From Chloroflexota bacterium (lineage in GTDB: Bacteria; Chloroflexota; Anaerolineae; Anaerolineales; Villigracilaceae), in contig JACPVF010000013.1 in the NCBI GenBank assembly GCA_016191845.1, positions 372,001 through 436,000 on the forward strand: a stretch of DNA of 64,000 bases, given 5' to 3'. Both the position numbers and the translations under genes were made by a program. The notes under the pieces are model-generated. The model made no database searches, was not told the origin of the DNA, and saw nothing but the letters and a program-made list of their open reading frames with translations. Of the stretch, positions 19,429 through 27,777 are shown piece after piece; the stretch's first letter is position 1, and every line of letters begins with the position of its first letter.

Positions 19429-20460
19429 ATGATCACTCTTGCCAACGCCGAGATCTGTTACCTGCTGGCCTTCCCAGACGCGGCCGAAAAAACCACGGAA
19501 CCTTCCCAGACGATCCGCGGTCTTAAGGACGCGCCCTACTTCCAGCCGTTGGACATCACTGTCCGCACGCTGAGCCAGGTCCAGGTCGAGGCCATGGGCG
19601 TGGGTGTCACGGTCACCCGCCAGAAGTTCGATGAGCGTATCCAGATGGTCGAGTGCCGCTTCAGCCTGCCCAACATCCTCACCGCGGAGTCCAACCAACT
19701 TTGCGAGGCCATTCAAAAAGCCTTGACAGGCATGCTGGTGCCGCAAACCCACCAGGAAAAAGGGTTGTTCGAGCAATATGTCATTCTGCTGGCCCGCCTG
19801 GCCAATGGGACACCCGACGAGTTCGTCGAAGCGAATGCCGCGGCCCTGGCTCGTTTCATCCGCACCCAGCGCGAGGTCTTCGACCAGAACCAGATCGACG
19901 AGATCCTCAGTTCGCGTGTGCGCTACTCGCAGGATGACCTGACCCTGGTCGACTGGGAGGGCGCGCTGGTCATCGCCCGCGATAGCGATTACCAATCCGA
20001 CATCGAGTTGCTCAAAGTCGGCAACTACCAGTTACTACGCTACCGCATGGTCGACCAGACCCTCGATGGCAGCCTGCGCCTGATCAACGAGAAGTTCCGC
20101 GCCAACCCGCGCCGCTTCCTGCCTGGCCCCACGCGCGGACAGATCCGCCGCATCGTGCAGTTACGGCTCGACATCATGCTCGACTTCGAGCATACCGAGC
20201 AGAACCTGTTGCTGATCGGCGACTGGTACACCGCCCAGCTTTATCACGCCATCCGCGACGAGTTTTACCTCGAAGAATGGAAGCAGTCCATCAAGGACAA
20301 GCTCGACAACCTGCAGGACATTATCCAGACCATTCAGGAGAATTTTTCGCTCACCTGGGCGGGATTGCTCGAACGCGTGGAACTGATCGGCTGGATCCTT
20401 TTGCTCATCGGCTATTTCGTGCTCTTCTTCATGGAAGAGATCTTCAAGAACAAACCCTGA
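19429..20460 (+). CDS. Uncharacterised protein with C-terminal membrane anchor
   Basis: 343 residues; I do not recognise the family with confidence. Most of it is soluble and mixed alpha/beta. A charged helical region (EEWKQSIKDKLDNLQDIIQTIQ, likely coiled coil) leads to a single C-terminal span (LIGWILLLIGYFVLFFMEEI) and a short basic end. This tail-anchored layout recalls RMD1/DUF155 proteins, but I do not see enough to assign that. It lies between the two RRE/radical SAM genes, 13 nt before the second, so it is probably part of the same unit. Confidence 0.75.
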   Translation: MITLANAEICYLLAFPDAAEKTTEPSQTIRGLKDAPYFQPLDITVRTLSQVQVEAMGVGVTVTRQKFDERIQMVECRFSLPNILTAESNQLCEAIQKALTGMLVPQTHQEKGLFEQYVILLARLANGTPDEFVEANAAALARFIRTQREVFDQNQIDEILSSRVRYSQDDLTLVDWEGALVIARDSDYQSDIELLKVGNYQLLRYRMVDQTLDGSLRLINEKFRANPRRFLPGPTRGQIRRIVQLRLDIMLDFEHTEQNLLLIGDWYTAQLYHAIRDEFYLEEWKQSIKDKLDNLQDIIQTIQENFSLTWAGLLERVELIGWILLLIGYFVLFFMEEIFKNKP

Positions 20461-20473
20461 TTCGGAGGGACGC

Positions 20474-21607
20474 ATGAACTTCATCACCCGCCTGTTCTCC
20501 AAAGTGGAACCCCTGCCTGAGGGCACGCACCACATGCAAGCCCAACTTGATGAGAAGCCCTACCGTCTGCATCTGCGTCTGCGCGGAGACGGCTCTGCCA
20601 TTCTGGTGGTCAACGCCGCCACGGTGCTGCACCTCAACCCCACCGCGGCGGAATTTGCCTACCACTTCGTGCGCGGCACGGACCCCGTCGATGCAGCCAG
20701 GGAAGTCGCCGCCCGTTACCGCATCAACCGCAAGCAGGCCCAGAGTGATTACCTGACCTTCGTCGAACGCATCCATGCCCTCATCTCCACACCCGATCTG
20801 GACCCCGTCTCCTTCCTCGATTTCGAGCGGGTCGCCCCCTACTCCGCGGACTTGAGCACCCCCTTGCGCCTCGACTGCGCCCTGACCTACCGTCTGTCCG
20901 AAGGTTCCCACGCCGACACGGCCCCTGTCAAGCGCGTGGATCGTGAGCTGACCACCGACGAGTGGAGGGCCATCCTCGACAAAGCCTGGCGCGCGGGCGT
21001 GCCGCACATCACCTTCACAGGCGGCGAACCGACCCTGCGTGAGGACCTTCCGCAGCTCATCGCTCACGCCGAGAAGAATGGTCAGGTCTGCGGCCTGCTG
21101 ACCGACGGCCTGAAACTGGCCGACAAGACCTACCTCGACCTTCTGCTCCAGACAGGTCTTGACCATGTCCTGCTCATCTTACAGCCCGAAGTGGACGCCT
21201 GCTGGAAAGCCATTGCCACCGTCCTGCCCGAAGACTTGTTCCTGACCGTGCACATCACAATCAATGAAGCCAACGCGTCGCAATTGCCCACTTACCTCGA
21301 CCGTCTGGCTGCGCTCGGGGTAAAATCCCTATCTCTTAGCTTCAGCGCCGACCTGGGCGCGGAGGCTCAGTCCACGATGCGCAACACCGCCGCCGACCTG
21401 GGTTTCACCCTGCGCTGGGACCTGCCCGTTCCGTACTCCGCATCCAACCCTGTGGCCTTCGAGACGAAGGAAGATTCAATCCCTTCGGGCGCGGGTCGGG
21501 CCTGGATGTACGTCGAACCCGACGGCGATGTGCTGCCCACCCAGGGTGCGGCGGATCGAATCCTCGGCAATCTCCAGACCGATCCGTGGGAAAAGATCCA
21601 CCTTTGA
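20474..21607 (+). CDS. RRE-fused degenerate radical SAM protein (cluster cysteines lost)
   Basis: 377 residues. It aligns by eye with the 17681 enzyme. The PqqD-like region (about 30-100: YRLHLRLRGDG, HLNPTAAEFAY) and the core ITFTGGEPTLREDLPQLIAHAE are kept. Where the active enzyme has CNNDCAHC, this protein has LSEGSHAD after LTYR, so it cannot bind the SAM-cleaving cluster. The SPASM cysteines are also gone (WMYVEPDGDVLPTQGAAD) and the protein stops about 75 residues early, at DPWEKIHL. The frame is intact and codon use normal, so it looks like a functional pseudoenzyme, perhaps a substrate-holding partner, rather than a pseudogene. GGAGGG lies upstream. Confidence 0.87.
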   Translation: MNFITRLFSKVEPLPEGTHHMQAQLDEKPYRLHLRLRGDGSAILVVNAATVLHLNPTAAEFAYHFVRGTDPVDAAREVAARYRINRKQAQSDYLTFVERIHALISTPDLDPVSFLDFERVAPYSADLSTPLRLDCALTYRLSEGSHADTAPVKRVDRELTTDEWRAILDKAWRAGVPHITFTGGEPTLREDLPQLIAHAEKNGQVCGLLTDGLKLADKTYLDLLLQTGLDHVLLILQPEVDACWKAIATVLPEDLFLTVHITINEANASQLPTYLDRLAALGVKSLSLSFSADLGAEAQSTMRNTAADLGFTLRWDLPVPYSASNPVAFETKEDSIPSGAGRAWMYVEPDGDVLPTQGAADRILGNLQTDPWEKIHL

Positions 21608-21692
21608 TGCGAGGCGATTTGTCGAATTCCACGATTCCTTTCCGTGAGGCCTGGCCCAATGGGATCAGGCCCTGAGAAAGGGGGCCAACTCC

Positions 21693-22670
21693 ATGAGAAA
21701 AAACGAAAACAATCTCCTTCCCGTTTTGGCGGGTATCTTCACCAGCCTGCTGTGTCTGGCGATCATCGGTGGCTCGGTCTACTTTGGAGTCCAGTACTTC
21801 AAGAATCGGCCCGTTGTTGAGATTCCTGAAAGCGTGCCCGAGAGCGTGGACCAGGTCAAGGCCGAGTGCGCCGACGGTCAATGCATCGAAGGTTGTGTCG
21901 CCAAGGCAGCCAGGGCCGTCGGCGATGGCATCTATCCCAGCGCGATGGAGCCTGGCTCTGAGAGCCTGCTCGTTTCATACAAAGTGGACGGAAATGCCAT
22001 TTCCGATCCCAGCTACCACTCTGCGCCCGCCAAGTTGTTCGTGTACGCCCACAATAACGGAGTCCACCACCGCATCTGGGATTACTTCACGGGCGTGGTT
22101 CCCCTCACAGATCGGCCTGGCTTGCAAGAGTTCGACATTTACGCGGGTGGCGAGTCGGGGGCGCAATTCTCACCCACTGACGACGGCGGCTGGATCCTGC
22201 GCTTCAACGTGCTCGCCAGCACCGACTCGAATTACCTTACCGACGCGCTGATCCACGAGTACGGACATTTCATCACACTCAACCCCACCCAACAGGTCCC
22301 CCTTAAGACAGGTGAGGCCTGTCCGCAGGAAGCGCTTTACGAGTGCCCCGCGCCCGACTCCTATGCCAACCAGTTCTTCGAGAAATTCTGGCGTTCGATC
22401 TATCACGAGTGGACGGGCACACGCGGCGATCCAAACGCCGGCTATCAGTTCTACCTGCGATACAGCGACCAGTTCGTCACCGAGTACGCCGCCTCCCAGC
22501 CGCTCGAAGACATCGCCGAAAGCTGGACCTATTTCATCATCCGCCCCAAACCCACGGGTGACACCGTCGCCGACCAGAAAGTGCTCTTCTTTTATCAGTT
22601 CCCCGAATTGGTGGACCTGCGTTATCAGTTGATCTATGGGATTTGCAACTATGAACCGCCTACCCAATAA
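21693..22670 (+). CDS. Membrane-anchored HEYGH metallopeptidase-like protein (copy 1 of 3)
   Basis: 325 residues. An N-terminal span (about 9-33) with basic flank anchors it outside the cell. HEYGH at 188-192 is a HExxH zinc site; EDIAES at 272-277 offers the glutamate expected downstream in gluzincin-type peptidases. Near the N-terminus CADGQCIEGC forms a C-x3-C-x3-C cluster, shared with copy 2. The C-terminal block DIAESWTYFIIRPKP ... KVLFFYQFPELVDLRYQLI is conserved in all three tandem copies. Proteolysis is inferred from the motif; substrate unknown. Its end overlaps copy 2. Confidence 0.82.
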   Translation: MRKNENNLLPVLAGIFTSLLCLAIIGGSVYFGVQYFKNRPVVEIPESVPESVDQVKAECADGQCIEGCVAKAARAVGDGIYPSAMEPGSESLLVSYKVDGNAISDPSYHSAPAKLFVYAHNNGVHHRIWDYFTGVVPLTDRPGLQEFDIYAGGESGAQFSPTDDGGWILRFNVLASTDSNYLTDALIHEYGHFITLNPTQQVPLKTGEACPQEALYECPAPDSYANQFFEKFWRSIYHEWTGTRGDPNAGYQFYLRYSDQFVTEYAASQPLEDIAESWTYFIIRPKPTGDTVADQKVLFFYQFPELVDLRYQLIYGICNYEPPTQ

Positions 22671-23697
22671 GAATTTCCGTCTGCTCCTCCTGACCCTCGG
22701 CCTGCTGACCGTTTCCCTGGCCTGCGCCACCGCCGAGACTCTCGTCAACGGGACGCCAACGCCCATACCCACCTCCACGGCCGCCCTCACGCCGACTCCT
22801 GCCGACACACCTACGGCAACGGTCGTCCCCACCGTGGATTGGACCCCCATCGCCTGTGAAGGTGGAGACTGCATCGACGCCTGCATGGCCCGCGTGGAAG
22901 CCATCCTCGAAGTTAGCCCTTACAAAGACTTGACCGACGAGTTGATAGGCGACTCGACCAATTACGATCTTGCCACCTATCCCGTGAACGGAAACGAGAT
23001 CGGCGATATCGAAACCTTGTGGGCCCCAAAGGAGTACAAGATCTTCCAGGAGGACCAGGACACACATCGCCGCATCTGGAACTATTTCACAGCTGTCATT
23101 CCCGCCGGGATGCGTAAGCGGGTGGACGAATTAATCATCTTCACAGATGGGCCCCGCAACCGACTGGCCTACGTCAAGCCGACCTCGGACGACACCCAGA
23201 CCTGGGCCATCGCTTTCGACATTCTCGACTCCGATTACCCGCCCTATCTGACCGAGACCCTGGTCCACGAAGTTGGGCATCTCGTCACAATCGACGCGGC
23301 GCAACTCGACACGGACAACCACTCGGAGTCAACTTGTAAGACCTTCCTTCTGCCTGAGGGCTGCAGCACCGAGGACTCCTACATCAGCCAGTTTTACGAA
23401 CGCTTCTGGCCCGACCTGACCGACGAGTGGAGCGAAGTGGAGGCCGCGCAAAGCGAAGCGGAATATCATATCCTGGTCGAGAATTTCTACCGTCGACACT
23501 CCGGTGAGTTCGTCAGTTCCTATGCTGCCACCAGCCCCATCGAGGACATTGCCGAGAGTTGGGCCGTCTTCGTGCTGACACCCAAGCCCGAGGCGAAATC
23601 CATCGCGGATGAAAAAGTGCTCTTCTTCTATGACTTCCCTGAGCTGGTGGCCTTCCGCCAGCAGATTATCCAGGGATTGTGCTCATATACGCAGTGA
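22651..23697 (+). CDS. Lipoprotein HEVGH metallopeptidase-like protein (copy 2 of 3)
   Basis: 348 residues from ATG 22651; ATG 22636 is an alternative with no better ribosome site. The signal MNRLPNKNF... ends in a lipobox (SLAC), followed by a Thr/Pro-rich linker, then a C-x3-C-x3-C cluster (CEGGDCIDAC). HEVGH lies in LTETLVHEVGHLVTID and EDIAES in SPIEDIAESWAVFV. It overlaps copy 1 by 20 bp. Same family, different anchoring (lipid rather than a membrane span), which argues the copies share a site of action on the cell surface. Confidence 0.82.
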   Translation: MNRLPNKNFRLLLLTLGLLTVSLACATAETLVNGTPTPIPTSTAALTPTPADTPTATVVPTVDWTPIACEGGDCIDACMARVEAILEVSPYKDLTDELIGDSTNYDLATYPVNGNEIGDIETLWAPKEYKIFQEDQDTHRRIWNYFTAVIPAGMRKRVDELIIFTDGPRNRLAYVKPTSDDTQTWAIAFDILDSDYPPYLTETLVHEVGHLVTIDAAQLDTDNHSESTCKTFLLPEGCSTEDSYISQFYERFWPDLTDEWSEVEAAQSEAEYHILVENFYRRHSGEFVSSYAATSPIEDIAESWAVFVLTPKPEAKSIADEKVLFFYDFPELVAFRQQIIQGLCSYTQ

Positions 23698-23746
23698 CGG
23701 GGCAATATAACTGTTTATGCCTTGCAAGGAGGAGCCATAACATTTG

Positions 23747-23788
23747 ATGTTATGCTTATCGAAATTTTCGCAGAGGTTTTATGAATAA
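23747..23788 (+). other. Possible 13-codon leader ORF overlapping the next start
   Basis: ATG 23747 opens 13 codons ending in TAA at 23788, past ATG 23781 of the next gene. AAGGAGGAG (23727-23735) precedes it, and a hairpin (CATAACAT, 23736-23743, with 23747-23754) covers its start. Short and unproven. Confidence 0.25.
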
Positions 23789-24851
23789 GAACATGGTTTG
23801 GATCGTCACAGGGGTGGTCCTGTTGTGCTGCGCCATCGTTTGTTGCGCAGGCGTGGTTGGATATTATTATTTCACCACGGAAGAAACTGTCAGCGCCACC
23901 GAACTTCCGCCTGTTGCAGAGGGGCCGCAAGTCACGGAGCTGCCGTCGGTACCCGCCACGGAGTCACCTGTCGCCGCCTGCCCTGCCTCGATGCAAACCA
24001 TTATTGATGCCGTACAGTACTCCGTCTACAGCCCCGACGACTCCAGCGGCGCAGACGAACCCGACTCGGTCAATCTGGTCATCTACAGCGTGGACGGGGA
24101 TCAGATCAACGATCCGCAATTTGAGGATGTTCCGTCCAAGTTGAAGTCCTTGCAAAAGGATACCTCCTCTCAGCAACTGGCCTGGGACTTGTTCACCAAG
24201 CTGATCCCCGCCGACCAGCGGCAGGTGGTTTCCGAATACGTAGTCTTCACCGATGGTCCCAGCAACATACTGGCCGCCGTCGAGCAATCTTATGATGACC
24301 CTGAACAGTGGATGGTCGAAGTCGACAGTGCCGATCTGGCCGACCGCGAAAATTTGTATTTCACCCTCGTCCACGAGTTTGGTCACCTGCTCACCCTCGG
24401 CCCAAGCCAGGTGCCGCCCGACGTGGAGGTCTACAACGACCCCGATGATGCCGACCTGTACGACCGCAAGGTAGCCGCCTGCCCCACCTACTTCCCTGGC
24501 GAGGGATGCAGCCTGCCGACCTCGTACATCAACGCCTTTTACGATCACTTCTGGACGGCCCTGGTGGACGAATGGCAGCCCATCGACGATCTCGGCTACG
24601 GCGACGATCTCGAGACCTATTACGACGAGTTGTACGCCTTCTACGAGCGCCACCAGGACGAGTTCGTGGACGACTACGCCACCACCAACCCATCCGAGGA
24701 CATCGCCGAGTCGTTCGCCTATTTCGTCTTCTCGTCCAAACCCGCAGGGGATGCAGTTGCCGAACAGAAGATTCTGTTCTTTTACGAACACCCCGAACTG
24801 GTGACCCTGCGCTCCGAGATCCTGGCGAGCTTCTGCCAACTGGAGGAATGA
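23781..24851 (+). CDS. Membrane-anchored HEFGH metallopeptidase-like protein (copy 3 of 3)
   Basis: 356 residues. An N-terminal span (about 5-29, unusually rich in cysteine: LLCCAIVCCAGVVGYYYF) anchors it. HEFGH occurs in YFTLVHEFGHLLTLG and EDIAES in NPSEDIAESFAYFVF, followed by the shared KILFFYEHPELVTLRSEIL block. The N-terminal CxxxC cluster of copies 1 and 2 is reduced to a single Cys (AACPAS). Its stop overlaps the phosphatase start (ATGA 24848-24851). Confidence 0.82.
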   Translation: MNKNMVWIVTGVVLLCCAIVCCAGVVGYYYFTTEETVSATELPPVAEGPQVTELPSVPATESPVAACPASMQTIIDAVQYSVYSPDDSSGADEPDSVNLVIYSVDGDQINDPQFEDVPSKLKSLQKDTSSQQLAWDLFTKLIPADQRQVVSEYVVFTDGPSNILAAVEQSYDDPEQWMVEVDSADLADRENLYFTLVHEFGHLLTLGPSQVPPDVEVYNDPDDADLYDRKVAACPTYFPGEGCSLPTSYINAFYDHFWTALVDEWQPIDDLGYGDDLETYYDELYAFYERHQDEFVDDYATTNPSEDIAESFAYFVFSSKPAGDAVAEQKILFFYEHPELVTLRSEILASFCQLEE

Positions 24852-25372
24852 CCGTGGACGAACGTCCCATCCCCGAGACCTATTGGGTGGAACCTGACCG
24901 CTTCCTCGCTGGGGAATATCCTGGCCGCCCCAACGATGAGCTCACTCGTCAGCGCCTCGACCGTTTCCTCGCACAGGGATTCGATACCTTCATCGACCTG
25001 ACCACCGAAGGGGAAATGCCGTCCTACCACCCCATCCTGATCGAGCAGGCCCGCATCTACGGCCTGACCGTCCGTCACCTGCGTTTCCCCATCGGCGACT
25101 TTGGCCTGCCCACCCGCGAAGGCATGGCTGCCATCCTGAACGCCATTGACTCGACCCTGGCCGAGGGCCACAAGGTCTACGTCCATTGCTGGGGCGGCAT
25201 CGGGCGGACGGGCACCACAGTCGGCTGTTACCTCGCCCGCCACGGCCTCAGCGGCGACCAGGCCCTTCGTCAACTGGCCGAGTGGTGGCGGGAAGTCCCC
25301 AAAAGCGCCGTCCATCCCCATTCCCCTGAAACCCTCCAGCAAATGCAATTCGTGCTGGCTTGGAAGGAGTAA
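24848..25372 (+). CDS. Protein tyrosine / dual-specificity phosphatase family
   Basis: 174 residues from ATG 24848, fixed by the 4-bp overlap with the preceding gene. The signature HCWGGIGRTG (nucleophile C114, R120) and an upstream general-acid aspartate (D84 in FPIGDFGLP) make an intact Cys-dependent phosphatase site. It would remove phosphate from Tyr/Ser/Thr or from a small phosphorylated molecule. No signal peptide, so cytoplasmic. No kinase is adjacent, and its substrate is unknown. Confidence 0.88.
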   Translation: MTVDERPIPETYWVEPDRFLAGEYPGRPNDELTRQRLDRFLAQGFDTFIDLTTEGEMPSYHPILIEQARIYGLTVRHLRFPIGDFGLPTREGMAAILNAIDSTLAEGHKVYVHCWGGIGRTGTTVGCYLARHGLSGDQALRQLAEWWREVPKSAVHPHSPETLQQMQFVLAWKE

Positions 25373-25375
25373 CCC

Positions 25376-26344
25376 ATGAAACCCGTTCAACGTCTCCTCG
25401 TCGCGCTCCTCATGCTCTTCACGTTCGTCAGTCTGGCCTGTCAGACCGCGACCAACCTGGTGGTCACACCCACCCCCACCGCCTCGCTCACCCCTACCAT
25501 CACCCTCACCCCCACACGCACCCCGCGCCCCACCAAGACCTTTACGCCCACCCCCACGCCGCTGGTCATCAAAGTGGAGAATATGCACAGGGTCCGCAGC
25601 GGCGGATTCGACTTCGCCGTATTCGACGGGATGAAGACGGAAATCAGCAACCATGATGCGTTCATGTACAGCAAGGACGAAAAGCTGAATGTCTACCTCT
25701 CGGCGCAGGTCCCCTATCCCGGTGAGCACATCAACACCACGCTCAAATATTACATGGAATGGGCAAACAAACAGTTCCGCAATGTGACCGAAGGGGAGCG
25801 CCAAACTTTCACACACGCGGGCGCGGAAGGTGCCGGGACGTCCTTCAGCGGCCTCACCAAGGATGGTGAACCCTTCCAAGCCCGCGCCGCCTTCCTGCGC
25901 CCTGAACACGGCAAGATGCTCACCCTGCTGGTCTATGCCTATGGCGAGGGAGCCTGGGACGAATTTGGCGAACGGGCCTACCAGACCACACTCGATAGGA
26001 TCACCTTTTTCGAGATCACTCCCTGGGAAGGTTGCCCCATTTCGACCGACCCATCCTACGGCTTCTCAGACAAGAAGCCTGTGCCGCTCGGCGGCGAGCT
26101 CCTTTTGGGTCCAGACCGTGAGGAGGATTACCTGAGCGCCCTGCTCGGCAAGGATGGCGGGGTGGTCTTCTACTCGCGCATCGATACCGTCGAAGTCAAT
26201 GGCAAGACCCTCGACAAATATATCCTGCGTGTTGGAAACGGCGGCAGCAAAACCTTGTTCATCGACCTGCACAATGCGGGGCCCGTCCTGGCACCCTCGG
26301 GCATGACCTGTTCCAGTCCGCTGCCTGCCCAACTAGGAAACTAA
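25376..26344 (+). CDS. Lipoprotein with Thr/Pro linker, function unknown
   Basis: 322 residues. The signal peptide ends in a lipobox (VSLACQ) and is followed by about 35 residues of Thr/Pro-rich linker, then a globular region of about 260 residues without a motif I know (FDGMKTEISNHDAF, YAYGEGAWDEFGERAYQ). Only 3 nt separate it from the phosphatase, with GGAG just before, so the two are in one operon. Confidence 0.8.
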   Translation: MKPVQRLLVALLMLFTFVSLACQTATNLVVTPTPTASLTPTITLTPTRTPRPTKTFTPTPTPLVIKVENMHRVRSGGFDFAVFDGMKTEISNHDAFMYSKDEKLNVYLSAQVPYPGEHINTTLKYYMEWANKQFRNVTEGERQTFTHAGAEGAGTSFSGLTKDGEPFQARAAFLRPEHGKMLTLLVYAYGEGAWDEFGERAYQTTLDRITFFEITPWEGCPISTDPSYGFSDKKPVPLGGELLLGPDREEDYLSALLGKDGGVVFYSRIDTVEVNGKTLDKYILRVGNGGSKTLFIDLHNAGPVLAPSGMTCSSPLPAQLGN

Positions 26345-26345
26345 A

Positions 26346-27074
26346 GTGGACTGGCACGCCCGTTACCTCCAGCAAGCCCGTTGGACGCGCGACCTGCGCG
26401 CCTACCTGTTCGAGCGTGCGGGCTGGAGGGAGGCGCGCCGTGCCCTGGAAGTGGGATGCGGGACGGGTGCGATCCTGCGCGAGTGGGCGGGGCCCGCATC
26501 CCTGCACGCCCTGGACCTGGAGCCTGCCTCCCTGGCCCAATGCGGACTCTACGCCCCGGGCACACACCGCGTCCGCGCCGACGGGTTGGTCTTGCCCTAT
26601 CCCACCGCCGCATTTGACATCACCTTCTGCCATTTCTTCCTGTTGTGGGTGCGCGATCCGCTGCAAGCCCTGCTCGAAATGAAGCGCGTTACCCGCCCGG
26701 GCGGAAGCGTGTTGGCATTGGCCGAACCCGATTACACTGCCCGCGTGGACGAGCCGCCCGAACTCCGTCCATTGGGACGCTGGCAGGCCGAGTCCCTGCG
26801 TCGGCAGGGGGCAGACGTGGGTTTCGGCGCGCGGCTGGCGGAGACCTTCTTCCAGGCGGGCATCCCGCTCATCGAAACGGGACCCATCCAAAGTCAGGGA
26901 AATGAGTCCGCGCCTGGGGAACGGGAAATGGAATGGGCCGTGCTCGAAGCTGATTTGGCGGACTTTGTCCCGAGTGAAGACATCCAAATTATGAAGCGAC
27001 TGGATGGGCAGGCCTGGTCAAACGGGACGAGGGTGCTGCACGTCCCAACCTATTTTGCCTGGGGGAGGGTCTGA
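26346..27074 (+). CDS. Class I SAM-dependent methyltransferase
   Basis: 242 residues. Motif I LEVGCGTGAIL at about 36-46 binds S-adenosylmethionine; LHALDLEPASLAQC supplies the acidic residue for the ribose, and FDITFCHFFLLWVRDP plus MKRVTRPGGSVL complete the Methyltransf_11 pattern. Substrate unknown. GTG 26346 follows the previous stop by one base, indicating coupled translation. Confidence 0.88.
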   Translation: MDWHARYLQQARWTRDLRAYLFERAGWREARRALEVGCGTGAILREWAGPASLHALDLEPASLAQCGLYAPGTHRVRADGLVLPYPTAAFDITFCHFFLLWVRDPLQALLEMKRVTRPGGSVLALAEPDYTARVDEPPELRPLGRWQAESLRRQGADVGFGARLAETFFQAGIPLIETGPIQSQGNESAPGEREMEWAVLEADLADFVPSEDIQIMKRLDGQAWSNGTRVLHVPTYFAWGRV

Positions 27075-27130
27075 ATTACAGTTTCAAATTAAGCCTTTCT
27101 AAGGTTGAGGGGGCGGAGGAGAAATGGTTG

Positions 27131-27136
27131 TATAAT
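27131..27136 (+). promoter_or_regulatory. Candidate -10 element (TATAAT) for lepB
   Basis: A perfect TATAAT; the best -35 (TTGAGG, 27105-27110) is 20 bp away, longer than ideal. Transcription would begin near 27143, which rules out the in-frame TTG at 27128 as a start. Confidence 0.45.
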
Positions 27137-27163
27137 TTCTCCAGAAATTATCGGAGGCAGATT

Positions 27164-27769
27164 TTGGAAGCATTGCAACCTGAAAACCCGTTGGAAAACC
27201 AACCGGAGGGTATTGAGCAGACTCCCGAGCAAGAGAAGATCAAGTGGGGGCAGATTTTGCTGGATATCGTGGAAACCGTGGTGTTGGCGCTGGTGCTCTT
27301 TCTGGGCATCAACGCCGTCTCGGCCCGTGTGCGTGTGGATGGGTTCAGCATGAATCCGACCCTGATGGATGGCGAGTTCGTCCTGGTCAATCGCATGGCC
27401 TACCGCATCGGCGACATGCAGCGCGGCGATATCATCGTCTTCCGCTCGACCACCAACCCCGACCTGGACCTGATCAAGCGCATCATCGGCCTGCCTGGCG
27501 ACCAGGTGGATATCCATGACGGTCAGGTCATCGTCAATGGAAAGACATTGAGTGAGCCGTACATCGCGGCCGCGCCCAATTACCGCGGATCCTGGCAGGT
27601 GCCCGAGGGGCACTTGTTCGTGCTGGGCGACAATCGCAACGATTCATCTGACTCGCACCAGTGGGGCCTGTTGCCGTTCGAGAACATTGTCGGCAAGGCG
27701 GTTTTTATCTATTGGCCGTTCCCTGAGTGGGGCGTCATCCGCCACTACGACCTGATGTCCGCTTCGTGA
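27164..27769 (+). CDS. lepB: Signal peptidase I
   Basis: 201 residues from TTG 27164, chosen because GGAGG (27153-27157) lies 6 nt upstream and a -10 box sits over the earlier TTG. It cleaves signal peptides of secreted proteins at the outer membrane face. One membrane span (about 33-53) precedes the catalytic serine S62 in DGFSMNPTL; the general base lysine is K105 in LIKRIIGLPGD; box E GDNRNDSSDSH follows. Its clients would include the many secreted proteins nearby. Confidence 0.93.
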   Translation: MEALQPENPLENQPEGIEQTPEQEKIKWGQILLDIVETVVLALVLFLGINAVSARVRVDGFSMNPTLMDGEFVLVNRMAYRIGDMQRGDIIVFRSTTNPDLDLIKRIIGLPGDQVDIHDGQVIVNGKTLSEPYIAAAPNYRGSWQVPEGHLFVLGDNRNDSSDSHQWGLLPFENIVGKAVFIYWPFPEWGVIRHYDLMSAS

Positions 27770-27777
27770 GGCCTATC

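Noticed and set aside
20474-21607. Pseudogene of the radical SAM enzyme
   Set aside because: Uninterrupted frame, good ribosome site, conserved RRE and core; only catalytic cysteines and the C-terminal end are lost.
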